Assembly: GCA_003168235.1 (NCBI GenBank)
Contig: PMSZ01000443.1
Location: forward strand, 1-7,802
Direction: 5' to 3'
Source: Acidobacteriaceae bacterium
GTDB lineage: Bacteria; Acidobacteriota; Terriglobia; Terriglobales; Acidobacteriaceae
Length of the DNA: 7,802 nt
Shown piece by piece: positions 5,479 through 7,802 of this stretch (within the stretch, counting starts at the first letter, position 1; each line of letters begins with the position of its first letter). Made by a program: the position numbers and the translations under genes. Below the pieces are notes generated by a model. It ran no database searches and was not told the DNA's origin. It worked only from the letters and a program-made list of their open reading frames with translations.

Positions 5479-7142
5479 TACCGGCTGGCTTGTGAGGGCG
5501 AGTTCTGGTTCCCGTTCAGCGTCAGGCGCTCGGCGTTCCAGAATGTCTGCGGGCTCAGGATGCCCGGATTTGCGCCCGCAACCGCCGTCGACACCGCCGA
5601 CAGCGCATTCTGATTGACCAGATAAATAATGGGGGCCTGTTCGGCGACAATATCCTGCACGCGATCGAAACTTTCTTTGCGCTTTTTGGGATCGGCAGCG
5701 GAGGCTTGCGCACGCATCAGTTGGTCAATCTCGGCTTCCCAGGCCGTTTCCGGAGATTTCTGCTGCGGGTTCCAGGCATGATCTTCCGCCGAGCTCAGCC
5801 AGATATTCATCTGCCCATTGGGATCGAGATCGACATTGCGGAAGCCCAGCATCGCCGCCTCATAGTTGAATTTCTGCGAAATGCGCTCGATCAGAGAAGG
5901 GAAGTCCAGCGTGACCACGTTGACCTTGATCCCAAGTTTCCCAAGATCTTCCTGCACCATGACCGCCATGCGTTCACGCGGCTTGCTGCCTGCATTGGTG
6001 ACGATCGAAAACTCAACCGCGTTACCGCCTTTATCGAACAGTGCTCCGTTCTGCAGATGGAAACCTTCGGCCTGCAGCCGCTGCAGCGCCGCGTCGGGAC
6101 GATAAGCCTCAACCTTGAGTTTGCTGTCGAACCAGAATTTGTTGGCCGGTGAAACCGGACCGACGGCGGGCTGCGCATGACCATTGAAGACCACGCGCGC
6201 CAAGTCGTCGCGGTTGATGGCCTGCGAAATCGCCCGCCGAAAGTTGGCGGAACGAAACCACGCGCGTTTGTACTCGGGAATCGGAGCGTTTGCTACCTGG
6301 TTGAACCACAGGAAATCGGAATCAAGCGAAGCACCCGCGTCGTGCGCCAGACCCGTCGAAGTCGAGGCCAGCCGGTCGAAGTAATCGCTGTCGAGGACGT
6401 TGATCAGATCAAGTTCCCCGCGCCTGAATCTCAGCATTTCCACGTCCCGGTTCGATTGAATATCGAGCCGAATGGAATCGAGATACGGCAAACGCCGCCC
6501 CTGCGAATCCTTCTTCCAGTAATTTGGGTTGCGGCGCAAAAGCACGCTCGATCCCGCTTTGTACTCCGCGACCATGAACGGCCCAAGCACCGCGCCTTCT
6601 TTCTTCGGAGAATGCGCCGACATGATGGCAACCTGATCGAAGAGGCGATCGAGTCCGGCAATAGGTGCAGGAAAGATGACAACAATCTGGTCCGGCGCGA
6701 TGATCTTTGTGCTGACCGTTCCCTTGTCGGAGCGGAACGCGTCTCCGGTCGAGGAATGGAGCGCAGGATCCATGAGTCGTTGCATGGTGAAGGCAACATC
6801 TTCGGCAGAAAAAGAACTGCCGTCGGAGAACGTAACTCCACGGCGCAGTTTGAACGTAATCTGCTTGCCGTCTTTCGATATCTTCCATGATTCCGCCAGT
6901 TCTGGCTCGAGCTCCTGCGTGTGCCGGTTTACGCGTGCCAGCACTCCTCCCGTCAGGTAGCGGATGGAAAGCGACGCGTCATCATCGACCAGCAGTGGAT
7001 CGAAGGTCTTCGGTTCGGAGCGCAGACAAAAGCGCAATTCGCCGCCGCTCTGCGCGAAGCAGCTCAATGCCAAAGCAAGAAACAGCGCGAACCCGAATAA
7101 AACCTGAAACCATGCCCGTCGGCCAGTCACATTTATTTTCAT
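5478..7142 (-). CDS. ABC transporter solute-binding protein, family 5 (peptide type)
   Basis: A 554-residue extracytoplasmic binding protein that captures substrate and delivers it to the permease. The N-terminus has a signal peptide: KINVTGRR, a hydrophobic core (about residues 11-27), then CFA before QSGG with likely cleavage after Ala30. A lipoprotein signal around Cys28 (ALSC) is less likely because position -3 is Ala. The mature part has the family landmarks: FCLRSEPKTFDPLL (38-51), ELAESWKISKDGKQITFKLR (81-100), GVTFSDGSSFSAEDV (102-116), GPFMVAEYKAG (187-197), NPNYWK (205-210), and the FRRAISQAINRDDLARVV region typical of the second lobe. Length is normal for the family. The start ATG overlaps the permease stop as ATGA and has GAGGA about 9 nt upstream inside the permease gene. 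Its stop overlaps the ATPase start. Specificity cannot be read from sequence; members bind peptides, nickel complexes, haem or other small molecules. Confidence 0.94.
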   Translation of the reverse strand: MKINVTGRRAWFQVLFGFALFLALALSCFAQSGGELRFCLRSEPKTFDPLLVDDDASLSIRYLTGGVLARVNRHTQELEPELAESWKISKDGKQITFKLRRGVTFSDGSSFSAEDVAFTMQRLMDPALHSSTGDAFRSDKGTVSTKIIAPDQIVVIFPAPIAGLDRLFDQVAIMSAHSPKKEGAVLGPFMVAEYKAGSSVLLRRNPNYWKKDSQGRRLPYLDSIRLDIQSNRDVEMLRFRRGELDLINVLDSDYFDRLASTSTGLAHDAGASLDSDFLWFNQVANAPIPEYKRAWFRSANFRRAISQAINRDDLARVVFNGHAQPAVGPVSPANKFWFDSKLKVEAYRPDAALQRLQAEGFHLQNGALFDKGGNAVEFSIVTNAGSKPRERMAVMVQEDLGKLGIKVNVVTLDFPSLIERISQKFNYEAAMLGFRNVDLDPNGQMNIWLSSAEDHAWNPQQKSPETAWEAEIDQLMRAQASAADPKKRKESFDRVQDIVAEQAPIIYLVNQNALSAVSTAVAGANPGILSPQTFWNAERLTLNGNQNSPSQASR

Positions 7143-7802
7143 GCGGTCACTTCCTCATTCGATAAAAGCAGTTGGAAAGACGTCATCACAACGACGAGCA
7201 GCAGCAACGGCACCAGCCGCCAAGGTTCTTCGCGAAAGGAAATCATCCCCTCCAGTTCGCGCAGCAGGCTTCCCCACGAAGGCAGCGGTTCGGCAACGCC
7301 CAAGCCGAGGATGCCAAGGTTCGCCTCACTCAGGATGAAAACCGGAATCGAGATCCAGAATTGCGCGTACAGAACCGGCTTCAGGTTCGGCAGAACATGC
7401 ACCAGGAACAGCCGCGCGCCGTGCAGTCCCGAAGCTCGCGCCTGCAAAATGAAGTCGGAGTTGCGCAAAGCGTCAGCGCTGGTCGAAAGCACACGTGCCG
7501 ACGCAGCCCAGCCGAGCAGTCCCAGAATCAGAAACGTGATTAATACTGAAACGATCGGAGAAACGTTCAGCGGCAGAAGCGCGCGCACGGTAATCAGCAG
7601 GAAAAGCCAGGGCAAAGAGAGAAACAGGTCGGTGAAGCCTCGGGCCAGGCGCAGCCAGGTTCCGCCAAGATATCCGGCCAGCCCCCCGACCAGCGCGGCC
7701 AACGCGGTCGAAACCAGCGCCGCTGCGGGAGCGAGCAGTAGAGAGATGCGCGTGCCGTAAAGCACGCGAGCGAAGCGGTCGCGTCCGACTTCATCGGTGC
7801 CA
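7139..7802 (-). CDS. Peptide-type ABC transporter permease (DppC-like), 5' end outside window
   Basis: The frame is open to the right edge. It begins with GTDEVGRDRFARVLYGTRIS, which contains the conserved GTDxxGRD motif just before the first core transmembrane helix of DppC/OppC permeases, so roughly the first 60-100 residues are missing. About 220 codons are visible. Further hydrophobic segments lie around LAPAAALVSTALAALVGGLA, TDLFLSLPWLFLLITV, VSVLITFLILGLLGWA, a segment near ISIPVFILSEANLGILGLGV, and LVPLLLLVVVMTSFQLL. The cytoplasmic coupling (EAA) loop is ARASGLHGARLFLVHVLPN, and the family motif GVAEPLPSWGSLL follows. The protein stops soon after the last helix (SNEEVTA) and lacks the GDGLRDALDP-like tail common in DppC. 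The TGA stop overlaps the ATG of the solute-binding gene (ATGA), indicating one operon. The partner DppB-type permease should lie beyond base 7802. Confidence 0.93.
   Translation of the reverse strand, partial: GTDEVGRDRFARVLYGTRISLLLAPAAALVSTALAALVGGLAGYLGGTWLRLARGFTDLFLSLPWLFLLITVRALLPLNVSPIVSVLITFLILGLLGWAASARVLSTSADALRNSDFILQARASGLHGARLFLVHVLPNLKPVLYAQFWISIPVFILSEANLGILGLGVAEPLPSWGSLLRELEGMISFREEPWRLVPLLLLVVVMTSFQLLLSNEEVTA
7152..7156 (-). promoter_or_regulatory. Ribosome binding site of the solute-binding protein gene
   Basis: GAGGA on the minus strand, 9 nt upstream of the ATG at 7142 and inside the end of the permease gene. Unlike the ATPase gene, this cistron can therefore initiate independently as well as by coupling through the ATGA overlap. 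That would fit the higher protein level usually needed for a binding protein. Confidence 0.55.

Noticed and set aside
6177..6890. Plus-strand open frame of 237 codons
   Set aside because: It lies wholly inside the well-supported solute-binding protein gene on the other strand. It is Arg/Glu-rich without family motifs and looks like an antisense shadow of GC-rich coding DNA.
7139..7765. Permease starting at the GTG at 7765
   Set aside because: The frame continues upstream to the window edge through GTDEVGRD, a conserved motif of the family, so the GTG is an internal valine codon and the true start is outside the window.

Overview
The window looks like chromosomal DNA of an Acidobacteriota bacterium. 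The base composition is moderately high in GC, coding is dense, and one gene (1669-2724, minus) has the layout of the VWFA-related family described mainly from Acidobacteria. That assignment rests on family knowledge and general appearance, not on a search. I see no tRNA, rRNA, CRISPR array, insertion sequence, integrase or phage gene.

Left part (1-2724, all minus strand): transcription runs from a secreted or periplasmic VWA-domain protein (1669-2724), across a 154-bp spacer rich in short repeats, to a LemA family protein (969-1514). It then continues across only 3 nt to a DUF2207 membrane protein (965 to beyond base 1). LemA and DUF2207 proteins are often neighbours and are very likely co-transcribed here. 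Their biochemical role is not settled; a cell-envelope function is the best inference.

Middle (2725-3131): a 407-bp divergent intergenic region separates the VWA gene from a plus-strand gene. It holds a three-copy imperfect repeat, a 10-bp palindrome, a 12-codon mini-ORF behind a strong Shine-Dalgarno sequence, a possible promoter and a small hairpin close to the next start codon.

Plus-strand gene (3132-4550): a three-domain protein with a metallo-beta-lactamase-fold persulfide dioxygenase, a rhodanese-like domain lacking its cysteine loop, and an intact rhodanese domain. The layout matches CstB-type sulfide/persulfide detoxification enzymes. It stands alone, with no other recognisable sulfur gene in view.

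Right part (4597-7802, minus strand): the downstream end of a peptide-type (Dpp/Opp/Nik) ABC import operon. Transcription enters from the right through a DppC-type permease (5' end outside the window), then a family 5 solute-binding protein, then a DppD-type ATPase. The stop and start codons overlap (ATGA, then TAATG), which suggests translational coupling. The operon converges with the persulfide dioxygenase gene across 46 bp. The other permease and any second ATPase would lie beyond base 7802.

Overall this is ordinary accessory and housekeeping content. I found no convincing undescribed system. The items most worth a second look are the three-domain sulfur enzyme with its 5' region, the structured divergent spacer, and the short phased repeats that recur in the intergenic gaps.
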